Shown here: piece by piece, positions 57,130 to 64,000 of the stretch
How positions within the stretch are numbered: the stretch's first letter is position 1
Layout of the letters: each line of letters opens with the position of its first letter
Assembly: GCF_001650735.1 (NCBI RefSeq)
Contig: NZ_LXVY01000034.1
Coordinates: 186,001-250,000 of the forward strand
Direction: 5' to 3'
Origin: Sphingomonas sp. TDK1
GTDB taxonomy: Bacteria > Pseudomonadota > Alphaproteobacteria > Sphingomonadales > Sphingomonadaceae
Length of the DNA stretch: 64,000 nt
The notes under the pieces: model-generated
Told to the model about the DNA's origin: nothing
Seen by the model: only the letters and a program-made list of their open reading frames with translations
Database searches by the model: none
Program-made: the position numbers and the translations under genes

Positions 57130-59349
57130 CTATTCAGCGCGGGGGCGGAACGGTCGCAACACAGGCACCAGTGAGGCATGATCGTCTGTCCAGCCGGCAA
57201 AGCCCGGTTGAGCGGCCAGCGGCCGCCACTCGGGATCTCGCACCTTCAGGGCCGCCAGCGCGCGCGGGGATCGGCTGAGCGCGATCCAGTCGGAGGTAGT
57301 GCCCTCGTCCGCTCGCTCCAGTGCGCCCGGCACATGGACGAGACGCAACCCCTGCCAGCCCGTCGCCTTCGCCGCACCGGCAACTACCGGCCCCAGCGCC
57401 AGAAAGCGGTTGGAAATGTGCACGAGCAACAGACCTTCCGGTGCGACGACGCGGCCATAGGCTTCGAAGGCCTCTGCCGTCATCAGGTGCATCGGAACGG
57501 CATCCGAGGAAAAGGCGTCCAGCGCCAGCAGGTCGAAGCTGGCGGCGGGCAGTTCGCTCAATCTCAGCCGCGCATCGCCGATCAAGATCTTCGCCCGCGG
57601 AGCACAGAGGCGGAGGAAGCTGAAGTCACCGGAATCGCGCGCGAGATGGACTACCGCCGGATCGATCTCGAAGAAGCGCCAGGATTGTCCGGGCTGGGCA
57701 TAGCAGGCGAGCGTACCCGTCCCCAGCCCGACCACGCCAATTCGGGCATGTGCGCCGTAGAGCGACGGTGCAGCCTGCATTGCCTGTCCCACGCCAGAGC
57801 CGGCCTGGTAATAGGTCGTAGGGTTGCGGGCGCGGTCGCCCTTGAGCTGCACGCCGTGCAATGTCGTGCCATGGGCTAGGCGTCGCTCGTCCGGCTGGTC
57901 GTTGACTGTATAGACTCCGAAATAGCTGCGGGTACGTGCGCCGCTGAGCGACGTCTGGAGGGCGTTGTGGCCGCCGAACAGGAACAGACCGCCCGCCAGC
58001 GCCACGGCAAAGGGCCAGCGCGCACCGATGGCGATCAGCCCCAACACTGCCACCATCACAAATGCGAGTTGGACGTGCATCGAGCCGAGCAGATGCTCGT
58101 TGAGCCCGACGAGTACGATCCCGACCACCGCGATGCTCAGCACCATGCCCGCGATATGGCGATATTTCCCCCACCATAGCGCGGCGAACGGTGCGGTCAG
58201 CGGCCGTTGCGGGATCAGAACACCCGCGGCAAGGATCAGGAGCGGGTACTCATAGGTCCAGTCGAACAGCACCGGAGCGACAAGGCCCGAGAAGACGCCG
58301 CCCAGCGCGCCGCCGACCGCCATGGCCAAGTAGAAGCCGGTCAGTCGCTCCGGTGCCGGGCGCACTGCATAAAGGCGCGCGTGGCAGGCGACCGAGACCG
58401 CGAAGAGCAGCACCAGCCCGATCAGCGCGTTGACGTAGGCCAGCTGTGAGTCTCCGGCGACGAGCGTCGCACCGAACAGCAGCAATACGAGCGGCACGCA
58501 GCGCTGCAACAAATCGTCCAGCAGCGCCGAGCTTCGAAATGCAACCGGGAAGCTCAGCAGGTATAGGCCGAGCGGCAGGACCCACAGCAGCGGCACCGCG
58601 ACGATGTCGGTCGTGAGAAACGTCGTCGTCGCGAGCATGAGGCCCGAGGGCACCAAGGCGAGAACGATCCAGCGCAGCCAGTCGCGCCCTACGACAGCAG
58701 GCGCCCCGGCTCTTCGTGCAGGGACGATGTCCTCATGAGGCAAACGGCTCATGCAAGCCAGGACCAGCAGGGCGACCATGACATAGCCGGCGGTCCACAA
58801 CCAGCTTTGGCTGCGAAGCCGCAGGAGCGGCTCCACGAGCAGCGGATACGCCAGCAATCCTGTAAAGCTGCCGATATTGGACGCGGCATAGAGCGCGTAC
58901 GGGTCGCGCCCATGGCTTGAGACTGCATACCAGCGTTGGAGCAACGGTGCCTGTGCCGAGATGGCGACGAACAGCGGCCCGATCGCAGCGACCAGCAGCC
59001 ACGGCACCCAAATCGCGGGCTGGGCGCCGATTGGCACCTGCATCGTCCCCAGCCCGATCGGCAGCCACAGCGCGGCAACGGCAAGCAGCCCGAGATGCAA
59101 TGCCGCCTGCATCCGCACGGGAAATCGGCTGAGCCAATGCGCATAGCCGTAGCCGACCAGCAGCAACGCCTGGTACACCAGCATCGCCGAGTTCCACACG
59201 GCAGGCGCGCCACCCAGACGGGGCAGCGCCATGCGCGCAACCATCGGCTGCACCAGGAAGAGCAGGAACGATCCGCCCAGGATCGCACTGACGAACCAGC
59301 CGCGCGTCACGCCGTCTTGCCCGGCAAGAGCCGCCGTGGCCTTCTTCAC
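57130..59349 (-). CDS. MFS-like membrane protein fused to a spermidine-synthase-like domain
   Basis: The 739-residue protein has about 14 hydrophobic segments (residues 15-460) followed by a class I methyltransferase/spermidine-synthase-like domain (about 480-720) with the GVVGLGTGTL nucleotide site, FFEIDPAVV and LLALDAFSSDAVPMHLMT. Catalytic competence for polyamine synthesis is unproved. The GTG start overlaps the GNAT gene by four bases and ends a five-gene overlapping chain. Fusions of this type are widespread and poorly characterised. Confidence 0.88.
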   Translation of the reverse strand: MKKATAALAGQDGVTRGWFVSAILGGSFLLFLVQPMVARMALPRLGGAPAVWNSAMLVYQALLLVGYGYAHWLSRFPVRMQAALHLGLLAVAALWLPIGLGTMQVPIGAQPAIWVPWLLVAAIGPLFVAISAQAPLLQRWYAVSSHGRDPYALYAASNIGSFTGLLAYPLLVEPLLRLRSQSWLWTAGYVMVALLVLACMSRLPHEDIVPARRAGAPAVVGRDWLRWIVLALVPSGLMLATTTFLTTDIVAVPLLWVLPLGLYLLSFPVAFRSSALLDDLLQRCVPLVLLLFGATLVAGDSQLAYVNALIGLVLLFAVSVACHARLYAVRPAPERLTGFYLAMAVGGALGGVFSGLVAPVLFDWTYEYPLLILAAGVLIPQRPLTAPFAALWWGKYRHIAGMVLSIAVVGIVLVGLNEHLLGSMHVQLAFVMVAVLGLIAIGARWPFAVALAGGLFLFGGHNALQTSLSGARTRSYFGVYTVNDQPDERRLAHGTTLHGVQLKGDRARNPTTYYQAGSGVGQAMQAAPSLYGAHARIGVVGLGTGTLACYAQPGQSWRFFEIDPAVVHLARDSGDFSFLRLCAPRAKILIGDARLRLSELPAASFDLLALDAFSSDAVPMHLMTAEAFEAYGRVVAPEGLLLVHISNRFLALGPVVAGAAKATGWQGLRLVHVPGALERADEGTTSDWIALSRSPRALAALKVRDPEWRPLAAQPGFAGWTDDHASLVPVLRPFRPRAE

Positions 59350-59870
59350 GGACGCGCGATGCGATAGGTGCGGTGGCGCAGAAGTTCCGGAATGGCGCCG
59401 GGATGGTCAAAGTCCTGGTCCAGCGCGCGCTGCATGCCCAGCCGTTCCATCAGACCCCAGCTCCGCACATTGCCCTCGACGGTGATCGCCGCGACGCTGG
59501 CGGCGTCGCTATGCTGCCAAGTCCAGGCGAGGGTTGCGCGCGCTGCTTCGCGCGCATAGCCATGGCCCCAATGGGGAACGGCTAGACGCCAGCCGATCTC
59601 GATCTCCCCTTCGACCGGCGTGCCGGCGGCCCCCGGTTTGATTCCGCAGAACCCCAAAAATTGGGCATCCTCGCGGCGTTCCATGGCCCAGAAACAATGG
59701 CCATGGCTGTGCAAGAATTCGATCTGCCGGTCTATTCCTGCGTCGCTTTCTTCACGGGTTTGCAAAGGACCAATAAAGGCCATCACCTGCGGATCGCGGC
59801 ACATCGCATGGAATGGATCGCGGTCGGCATCCGTCCAGCCGCGAAGTAGAAGCCGTTCGGTTTCGATCAT
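59346..59870 (-). CDS. GNAT N-acetyltransferase (RimJ/RimL-like), copy 2
   Basis: The 174-residue GNAT has TERLLLRGWTDADRDPF, IGPLQTREESD, the acetyl-CoA site HWGHGYAREAARATLAW and SWGLMERLGM. It is clearly paralogous to the gene directly upstream and overlaps it by four bases (ATGA). RimJ-like enzymes acetylate ribosomal proteins or small amines; the target is unknown. Confidence 0.92.
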   Translation of the reverse strand: MIETERLLLRGWTDADRDPFHAMCRDPQVMAFIGPLQTREESDAGIDRQIEFLHSHGHCFWAMERREDAQFLGFCGIKPGAAGTPVEGEIEIGWRLAVPHWGHGYAREAARATLAWTWQHSDAASVAAITVEGNVRSWGLMERLGMQRALDQDFDHPGAIPELLRHRTYRIARP

Positions 59871-60391
59871 GGTCGCCGGATCGCGAAAGCGACGGTTGGG
59901 CGCAAGCGATGTCCTTCTGGATGCACGGGGTGCTCGAAATCGGTGAACCATGTCATGCCGAGTCGTTCCATCAGCGCCCGGCTCGCCAGATTGCAGGCGG
60001 AAGTAATCGCCACCACGCGCGGCTCTGCGCGGTGGCGCCAGGCCCAGCCCAGGCTCGCAATGGCTGCCTCGCGCGCATAGCCCTGCCCCCAATGCGAACG
60101 CGCGAACATCCAGCCGATCTCCAGCTCCCCCTCGATCGGCGTATCCGGCGCACCGGGCTTGAGCCCGCAAAAGCCTAGCACGACGCCGTCGGCGCGCCGC
60201 TCGACGACCTGAAAGCCAAGGCCATGGCTGTCACCATAGCCGAGATGCCGCGCGATCGTCGCCCGGCTATGTGCCGTCGACTTCACCGGCCCCAGGTCGC
60301 GCATTACTTCGGGATCGCTCCACATCGCGTGAAGTGCCTCGAAATCGCGCGGCTTGGGCGACCGCAGCAGCAGCCGCGCCGTCTCGATCAC
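59867..60391 (-). CDS. GNAT N-acetyltransferase (RimJ/RimL-like), copy 1
   Basis: The 174-residue GNAT has IETARLLLRSPKPRDF, LGFCGLKPGAPDTPIEGELE, HWGQGYAREAAIASLGW and SRALMERLGM. The GTG at 60391 overlaps the hemB stop as GTGA; the frame extends to 60445 without features. It shares its length and most motif blocks with the next gene, so the pair arose by tandem duplication. Confidence 0.92.
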   Translation of the reverse strand: MIETARLLLRSPKPRDFEALHAMWSDPEVMRDLGPVKSTAHSRATIARHLGYGDSHGLGFQVVERRADGVVLGFCGLKPGAPDTPIEGELEIGWMFARSHWGQGYAREAAIASLGWAWRHRAEPRVVAITSACNLASRALMERLGMTWFTDFEHPVHPEGHRLRPTVAFAIRRP

Positions 60392-61374
60392 GCGCCGAGC
60401 AGCCGTGCCGCCAGGGGCGCATGATAGGTGAGCACGCCCGAACACCCGGCTCGCTTGAACGCCATCAAGGTTTCCAGCACGAGTGCCTCCCGATCACCTG
60501 CACCTACTGCGGCAGCGGCTTCGATCATGGCATACTCGCCGGACACTTGATAAGCAAAAACAGGTACTTCGAATGCGTTCTTCACACGCGCAACGATGTC
60601 GAGATAAGGCAGGCCGGGCTTCACCATGACGCTATCCGCGCCCTCGGCGAGATCGAGCGCGACTTCGCGCAGCGCTTCCTCAGCATTGGCGGGGTCCATC
60701 TGATAGGTCTTCTTGTCACCCTTCAAAAGGCCACGGCTCCCAACCGCGTCGCGGAAGGGGCCATAGAAAGCGCTGGCATATTTGGCCGCATAGGCCATGA
60801 TCTGCACATTGACGTGACCGTTGGCCTCCAGCGCGCCCCGGATCTGGCCGACGCGGCCGTCCATCATGTCGCTCGGCGCCACGATGTCCGCGCCCGCCTG
60901 TGCCTGGACCAACGCCTGCTCGGTCAGCACCGCAGACGTTTCGTCGTTGAGCACATAGCCGGCCGCATCGACGATTCCGTCATGGCCATGGCTGGTATAG
61001 GGGTCGAGTGCGACGTCGGTCAGAACACCCACTTCCGGCACCGCATTCTTGATCGCACGAATGGCGCGGCACATCAGATTGTCAGGGTTGACCGCTTCCC
61101 GACCATCTTCCGTCCGCAACGCATGCGGCGTGTTTGGGAACAGCGCCAGGCACGGAATTCCGAGATCGCGCGCCTCCCGTGCTCGTTCGACGATGCCTTT
61201 CAGGCTCCAGCGCGAAACGCCGGGGAGGGCCGCGATCGGCTCCTCGTCCTCGCCTTCGGTCACGAACACCGGCCAGATCAGATCGGCAGGGGTGAGCACC
61301 GTTTCGGCATGCAATCGACGGCTCCAGGCCGAAGCCCGGGAGCGGCGGAGGCGGAGCGCGGGATACTGACTCAT
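60388..61374 (-). CDS. hemB: Delta-aminolevulinic acid dehydratase (porphobilinogen synthase)
   Basis: The 328-residue enzyme joins two 5-aminolevulinate molecules in tetrapyrrole synthesis. It has the Schiff-base lysines (GDKKTYQMDPAN and SVMVKPGLPYLDIV), the YTSHGHDG and ARDLGIP segments, and DALDPYTSHGHDG-like metal-site sequence without the zinc Cys triad, so it is the Mg-dependent type. The ATG overlaps the HDAC-like gene by four bases. Confidence 0.96.
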   Translation of the reverse strand: MSQYPALRLRRSRASAWSRRLHAETVLTPADLIWPVFVTEGEDEEPIAALPGVSRWSLKGIVERAREARDLGIPCLALFPNTPHALRTEDGREAVNPDNLMCRAIRAIKNAVPEVGVLTDVALDPYTSHGHDGIVDAAGYVLNDETSAVLTEQALVQAQAGADIVAPSDMMDGRVGQIRGALEANGHVNVQIMAYAAKYASAFYGPFRDAVGSRGLLKGDKKTYQMDPANAEEALREVALDLAEGADSVMVKPGLPYLDIVARVKNAFEVPVFAYQVSGEYAMIEAAAAVGAGDREALVLETLMAFKRAGCSGVLTYHAPLAARLLGA

Positions 61375-62312
61375 GCCGCGCCAGATGCGCCTCGATTGCG
61401 CAGGTTGCAAGTGTCGCCGAGTGCCGCCGCGCCGAGGGTAAGGATGGACGTGGCATGCCGCCCGGCCACCTCCAGCGCGTCGCTGCCATAGCCGCCCCCC
61501 AGCGTGCTCGCGAAGGGGATGCCGCGCCCGCGCAGCGTCTCCGCAATCCAGCGATCGCGGGCGACAAGCCCCTCCCCGCTCAGGCTGAGCCGCCCCAGCC
61601 GATCGGCCGCGAAGGGATCGACGCCGGCTTGGTACAGGATGAGATCGGGATCGAACTGAACAAGAAGCGGTAACAGCGTCTGCGCCAGCGTTTCGAGATA
61701 GGTGTCGTCCCCGGTGCCGTCCGGCAGACCGACGTCGAGGGTCGAGCGCGCCTTGCGGACGGGAAAGTTCTTCTCGGCGTGGATCGAGTAGGTTGCGATG
61801 TCGGACCGACCGGCAGTCAGCGCCGCGGTGCCGTCGCCCTGGTGAACATCGCAATCGACGATCAGCACGCGGCGGGCATGCCCCTCTTCCGTCAATCGCA
61901 CGGCGGCGATGGCGAGATCGTTGAACACACAATAGCCCGCGCCCGTATCGGCCAGCGCGTGATGGCTCCCACCAGCACTGTTGGCGGCATAGCCTTCCTG
62001 CTGGGCAAGCAGTGCCGCGAGGAAGGTGCCGCCAGGCACCCGCTCCGATCGACGCGCGACCGCGGGGGTCACCGGGAAACCGATCCGGCGGGTCTTGTGC
62101 GGCGGCACGCGGGCCTCGATAACCTCGGTGACATAGTCGGGATCGTGCACCGCTTCCAGCCAGCGAGAGGGCATCACGTCCGGCGTGTGCCAGCGAATAT
62201 TCGCGCCTTCAGCCTGCAGCAGGTCACGGACAAGACCGTTCTTGTTCCAGAGATAGGCGCTGCCGGCCGGTGCAGGCGCAACATAGTCGGGGTGATGAAC
62301 GACTTGGATCAC
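61371..62312 (-). CDS. Histone-deacetylase-family protein
   Basis: The 313-residue arginase/HDAC-fold amidohydrolase has the zinc ligands in DCDVHQGDGTA and later QAGVDPFAADRLG, the His pair in SHHALADTGAGYCVFND, and the final STLGGGYG. Bacterial members remove acetyl groups from polyamines, acetoin-related compounds or proteins. Its place before hemB and two acetyltransferases is notable: deacetylase and acetylases in one transcript. Confidence 0.9.
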   Translation of the reverse strand: MIQVVHHPDYVAPAPAGSAYLWNKNGLVRDLLQAEGANIRWHTPDVMPSRWLEAVHDPDYVTEVIEARVPPHKTRRIGFPVTPAVARRSERVPGGTFLAALLAQQEGYAANSAGGSHHALADTGAGYCVFNDLAIAAVRLTEEGHARRVLIVDCDVHQGDGTAALTAGRSDIATYSIHAEKNFPVRKARSTLDVGLPDGTGDDTYLETLAQTLLPLLVQFDPDLILYQAGVDPFAADRLGRLSLSGEGLVARDRWIAETLRGRGIPFASTLGGGYGSDALEVAGRHATSILTLGAAALGDTCNLRNRGASGAA

Positions 62313-62390
62313 ATCCGGAATTTAGGAAGCGGGGCAGCGCTGCGAAAGACGGCCCTTCCGCCATGTCCCGCTTCGCCTTAGGAGCGCCAT

Positions 62391-62870
62391 ATGACCGATC
62401 CCGCTTTGCTCCCCTACCGGCCCTGCGCCGGCGTCATGTTGCTCAATCGCGAAGGGCACGTGTTCGTTGGCCAGCGGCTCGATTCGACGCTGGATGCGTG
62501 GCAGATGCCGCAAGGAGGTATTGATCCTGGCGAGGATGCGCTGGACGCCGCGTTCCGCGAGCTTTGGGAGGAAACGGGCGTCGCCCGCCATCATGTGGAG
62601 CTGATCGCCGAAGCCCCGGAGGAACTGCGATATGACCTGCCGGAGGATCTGGTCGGCAAGGTCTGGAAGGGTAAATGGCGCGGCCAGCGTCAACGCTGGT
62701 TCCTTCTCCGCTTCCTGGGGGAGGACGGCGATATCGATATCGTTACCGCTCACCCCGAATTCCGGGCATGGCGCTGGGCGGAGCCTGCCGACCTTCCCGA
62801 GCTGATCGTGCCGTTCAAGCGTGCGCTGTACGAAAGACTCCTGGAGCTGTTCGCCCCCCACCTGGGCTGA
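62391..62870 (+). CDS. rppH: RNA pyrophosphohydrolase (Nudix)
   Basis: The 159-residue Nudix hydrolase removes pyrophosphate from 5' mRNA ends to start decay. YRPCAGVMLLNREGHVFVGQR, WQMPQGGIDPGED, and the Nudix box GGIDPGEDALDAAFRELWEE with following TG are present, as is KWRGQRQRWFLLRF typical of RppH. It is divergent from the HDAC-like gene. Confidence 0.95.
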   Translation: MTDPALLPYRPCAGVMLLNREGHVFVGQRLDSTLDAWQMPQGGIDPGEDALDAAFRELWEETGVARHHVELIAEAPEELRYDLPEDLVGKVWKGKWRGQRQRWFLLRFLGEDGDIDIVTAHPEFRAWRWAEPADLPELIVPFKRALYERLLELFAPHLG

Positions 62871-62876
62871 TTGCGC

Positions 62877-63536
62877 TCAGGCCGCGGGGCGGCGCGCCGG
62901 CATCACGGCGAAGGACAGGCCGGTAATGGTGCCAAGCACCACACCGGAAACCACGCCGCCTACCAGTCCCCGGAAGGCGATTTCAAGGCTGGTGGGCGAT
63001 GCGCTGCCCACCGAAGCCGCAACGTAGATGCAAGGAAGCGCCGCGCCCCAGCCAACAGCGTTGACGGCAATCCACCAGTGCGCCTGTCCTGCGGCACGGC
63101 GCAGGATCAGCGCCTGCGCGATCCCGAACAACAGCCCCAGGCCCAGTCCGAAACCCGCGGCCGCCACCGCCGTCTGGAAAAGCGTTGCGACGGCAGGCAA
63201 CAGCGGGTCACCGTCGAGCGACGGGAAGACGGCATACCAGGCGGCAACCGACCATACGAAGATACCGACGATGGTCGTCGCGATCACCCAGGCGCGAAGG
63301 TCGAGCGCAGGGAACTGGCGACGCAGTGCCCAACCCTGCAACAGGCCGAGCACCATACCCTGGATCAGCCCACTGGACGCTTTCGCAAAGAAAATGAACC
63401 ATTCGGAAACCGCCCCGATCGGCACTGGATCGAACCGGTCCACCGTTACCCACCACAAAGCCGCTGTTGCGATGCCAAGCAATTCGCCCGCCGCGCACGC
63501 TTCGATCCAGCGGGTGAAGCCATCGTCTTCCTGCAC
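62877..63536 (-). CDS. Multi-span membrane protein, unknown function
   Basis: The 219-residue protein has about six hydrophobic helices with small-residue-rich GxxxG-like repeats (GLVGGVVSGVVLGTITG near the end). The GTG at 63536 follows GAGGAAGG and is chosen; the frame extends to a GTG at 63611 with a weaker site. I do not recognise a family. It lies between rppH and a biotin carboxylase gene. Confidence 0.72.
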   Translation of the reverse strand: MQEDDGFTRWIEACAAGELLGIATAALWWVTVDRFDPVPIGAVSEWFIFFAKASSGLIQGMVLGLLQGWALRRQFPALDLRAWVIATTIVGIFVWSVAAWYAVFPSLDGDPLLPAVATLFQTAVAAAGFGLGLGLLFGIAQALILRRAAGQAHWWIAVNAVGWGAALPCIYVAASVGSASPTSLEIAFRGLVGGVVSGVVLGTITGLSFAVMPARRPAA

Positions 63537-63704
63537 GTTGCCTTCCTCTGCGGGCGCGCGGCCTTGATTTAGGAACCGTCGAGCGTGTTCCTCGTATCGC
63601 GATTGAGACACGAGTTTGCCAAAGGCGACAACCCCAGAATCAAGGAAAGCGCAATCCAGCTATCGTTGCGTACTCGTATCGATTTGGGACTTATCGTACG
63701 CAGG

Positions 63705-64000
63705 TCATTCGAATTCCAGGATAGCTGCGTCGACCGAGAGACTCTCTCCCGGTTCGAAATGCGCATGCTTCACCGTACCCGCGCGCTCGGCCCTAAGGAT
63801 ATTTTCCATTTTCATCGCTTCGATGACCGCGAGCGCCTGCCCCGCTTCGACCTTGTCGCCGGGCTGGACGTGGAGGCGGGTGAGCAGCCCCGGCATCGGC
63901 GCAAGCAGATATTTGCTCATATCCGGAGGAATCTTCTCGATCATGTGATCGCGATATTGCGCGACGTGGGGCGGTAACACTTCCACCAGATGTGCCGCAC
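63705..64000 (-). CDS. Acyl-CoA carboxylase alpha subunit, C-terminal biotinyl domain (partial)
   Basis: The frame is open to the window edge, so the N-terminal biotin carboxylase part lies to the right. The visible 97 residues include the BT-domain end (HLVEVLPPHVAQYRDHMIEK) and the biotinyl domain with the acceptor Lys in EAMKMEN. The HMIEKIPPDMSKYLLAPMPG stretch resembles propionyl-CoA carboxylase (PccA) rather than acetyl- or methylcrotonyl-CoA enzymes. Odd-chain and branched products of the pathways to the left would need it, which is circumstantial. Confidence 0.85.
   Translation of the reverse strand, partial: AAHLVEVLPPHVAQYRDHMIEKIPPDMSKYLLAPMPGLLTRLHVQPGDKVEAGQALAVIEAMKMENILRAERAGTVKHAHFEPGESLSVDAAILEFE

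Noticed and set aside
1..64000. CRISPR arrays, insertion sequences and prophage structural genes
   Set aside because: No regularly spaced repeats, transposase or phage structural protein was seen; the only mobility gene is the integrase at 6739-7974.

Overview
This window looks like a chromosomal segment from a sphingomonad (Alphaproteobacteria, Sphingomonadales: Sphingomonas, Sphingobium or Novosphingobium type). The evidence is the GC-rich sequence, two large TonB-dependent receptors, a D-mannonate dehydratase that closely resembles the Novosphingobium aromaticivorans enzyme at every catalytic position, and alphaproteobacterial operon orders (metG-tatD-MBL, rpsB-tsf-pyrH-frr-uppS-cdsA-dxr-rseP-bamA-skp-fabZ, lptD-surA-pdxA-rsmA). 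No plasmid, phage structural or CRISPR genes were seen.

Layout. Bases 1-8140 are accessory: the end of an MFS transporter, a GntR regulator, and a coupled flavin monooxygenase / GH39-like protein / TonB receptor set. A P4-type integrase and the 3' end of tRNA-Glu close this region, so it is probably the right end of a genomic island. Bases 8268-13113 hold recJ and two small regulator/oxidoreductase pairs (MarR+NmrA, HxlR+SDR). Bases 13501-21280 are a minus-strand housekeeping run from a lytic transglycosylase through an RlpA-like SPOR protein, a D,D-carboxypeptidase, holB, metG, tatD and an MBL hydrolase to a membrane retropepsin. Bases 21422-33296 hold tRNA-Ser, rpmE and a long envelope/translation block. 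Bases 33426-36100 hold a LexA-box promoter with a small membrane protein, pssA-psd, and a PmtA-like methyltransferase. Bases 36201-47411 are a second catabolic region: manD, then an SDR/APH-kinase/ADH/acyl-CoA-dehydrogenase operon opposite a tandem-TetR regulator, a TonB receptor and a TetA-like efflux pump. Bases 47538-64000 hold an EF-hand protein, a two-component system, ndk, holC, lptD-surA-pdxA-rsmA, a five-gene overlapping chain (HDAC-like, hemB, two GNATs, MFS/spermidine-synthase fusion), rppH, a membrane protein and the end of a biotin-dependent carboxylase.

How the genes work together. The first island cluster looks like an uptake-and-modify pathway for an unknown aromatic or glycosidic compound: receptor, flavin hydroxylase, GH39-fold protein, inner-membrane exporter or importer, and GntR control. 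The GH39-like protein lacks both catalytic glutamates. The second cluster has the kinase plus acyl-CoA-dehydrogenase pair known from 4-hydroxyacyl-CoA breakdown (LvaA/LvaC, human ACAD10/11). The envelope block lacks lpxD, lpxA and lpxB at their usual place, as expected where glycosphingolipids replace LPS, yet lptD is present.

The strongest candidate for something undescribed is at 33426-33792. Two alphaproteobacterial LexA boxes (GAAC-N7-GAAC) sit on a promoter in front of a 73-residue single-pass membrane protein with a strong ribosome binding site. This would be an SOS-induced small membrane protein, possibly a division inhibitor analogous in role to SidA of Caulobacter.
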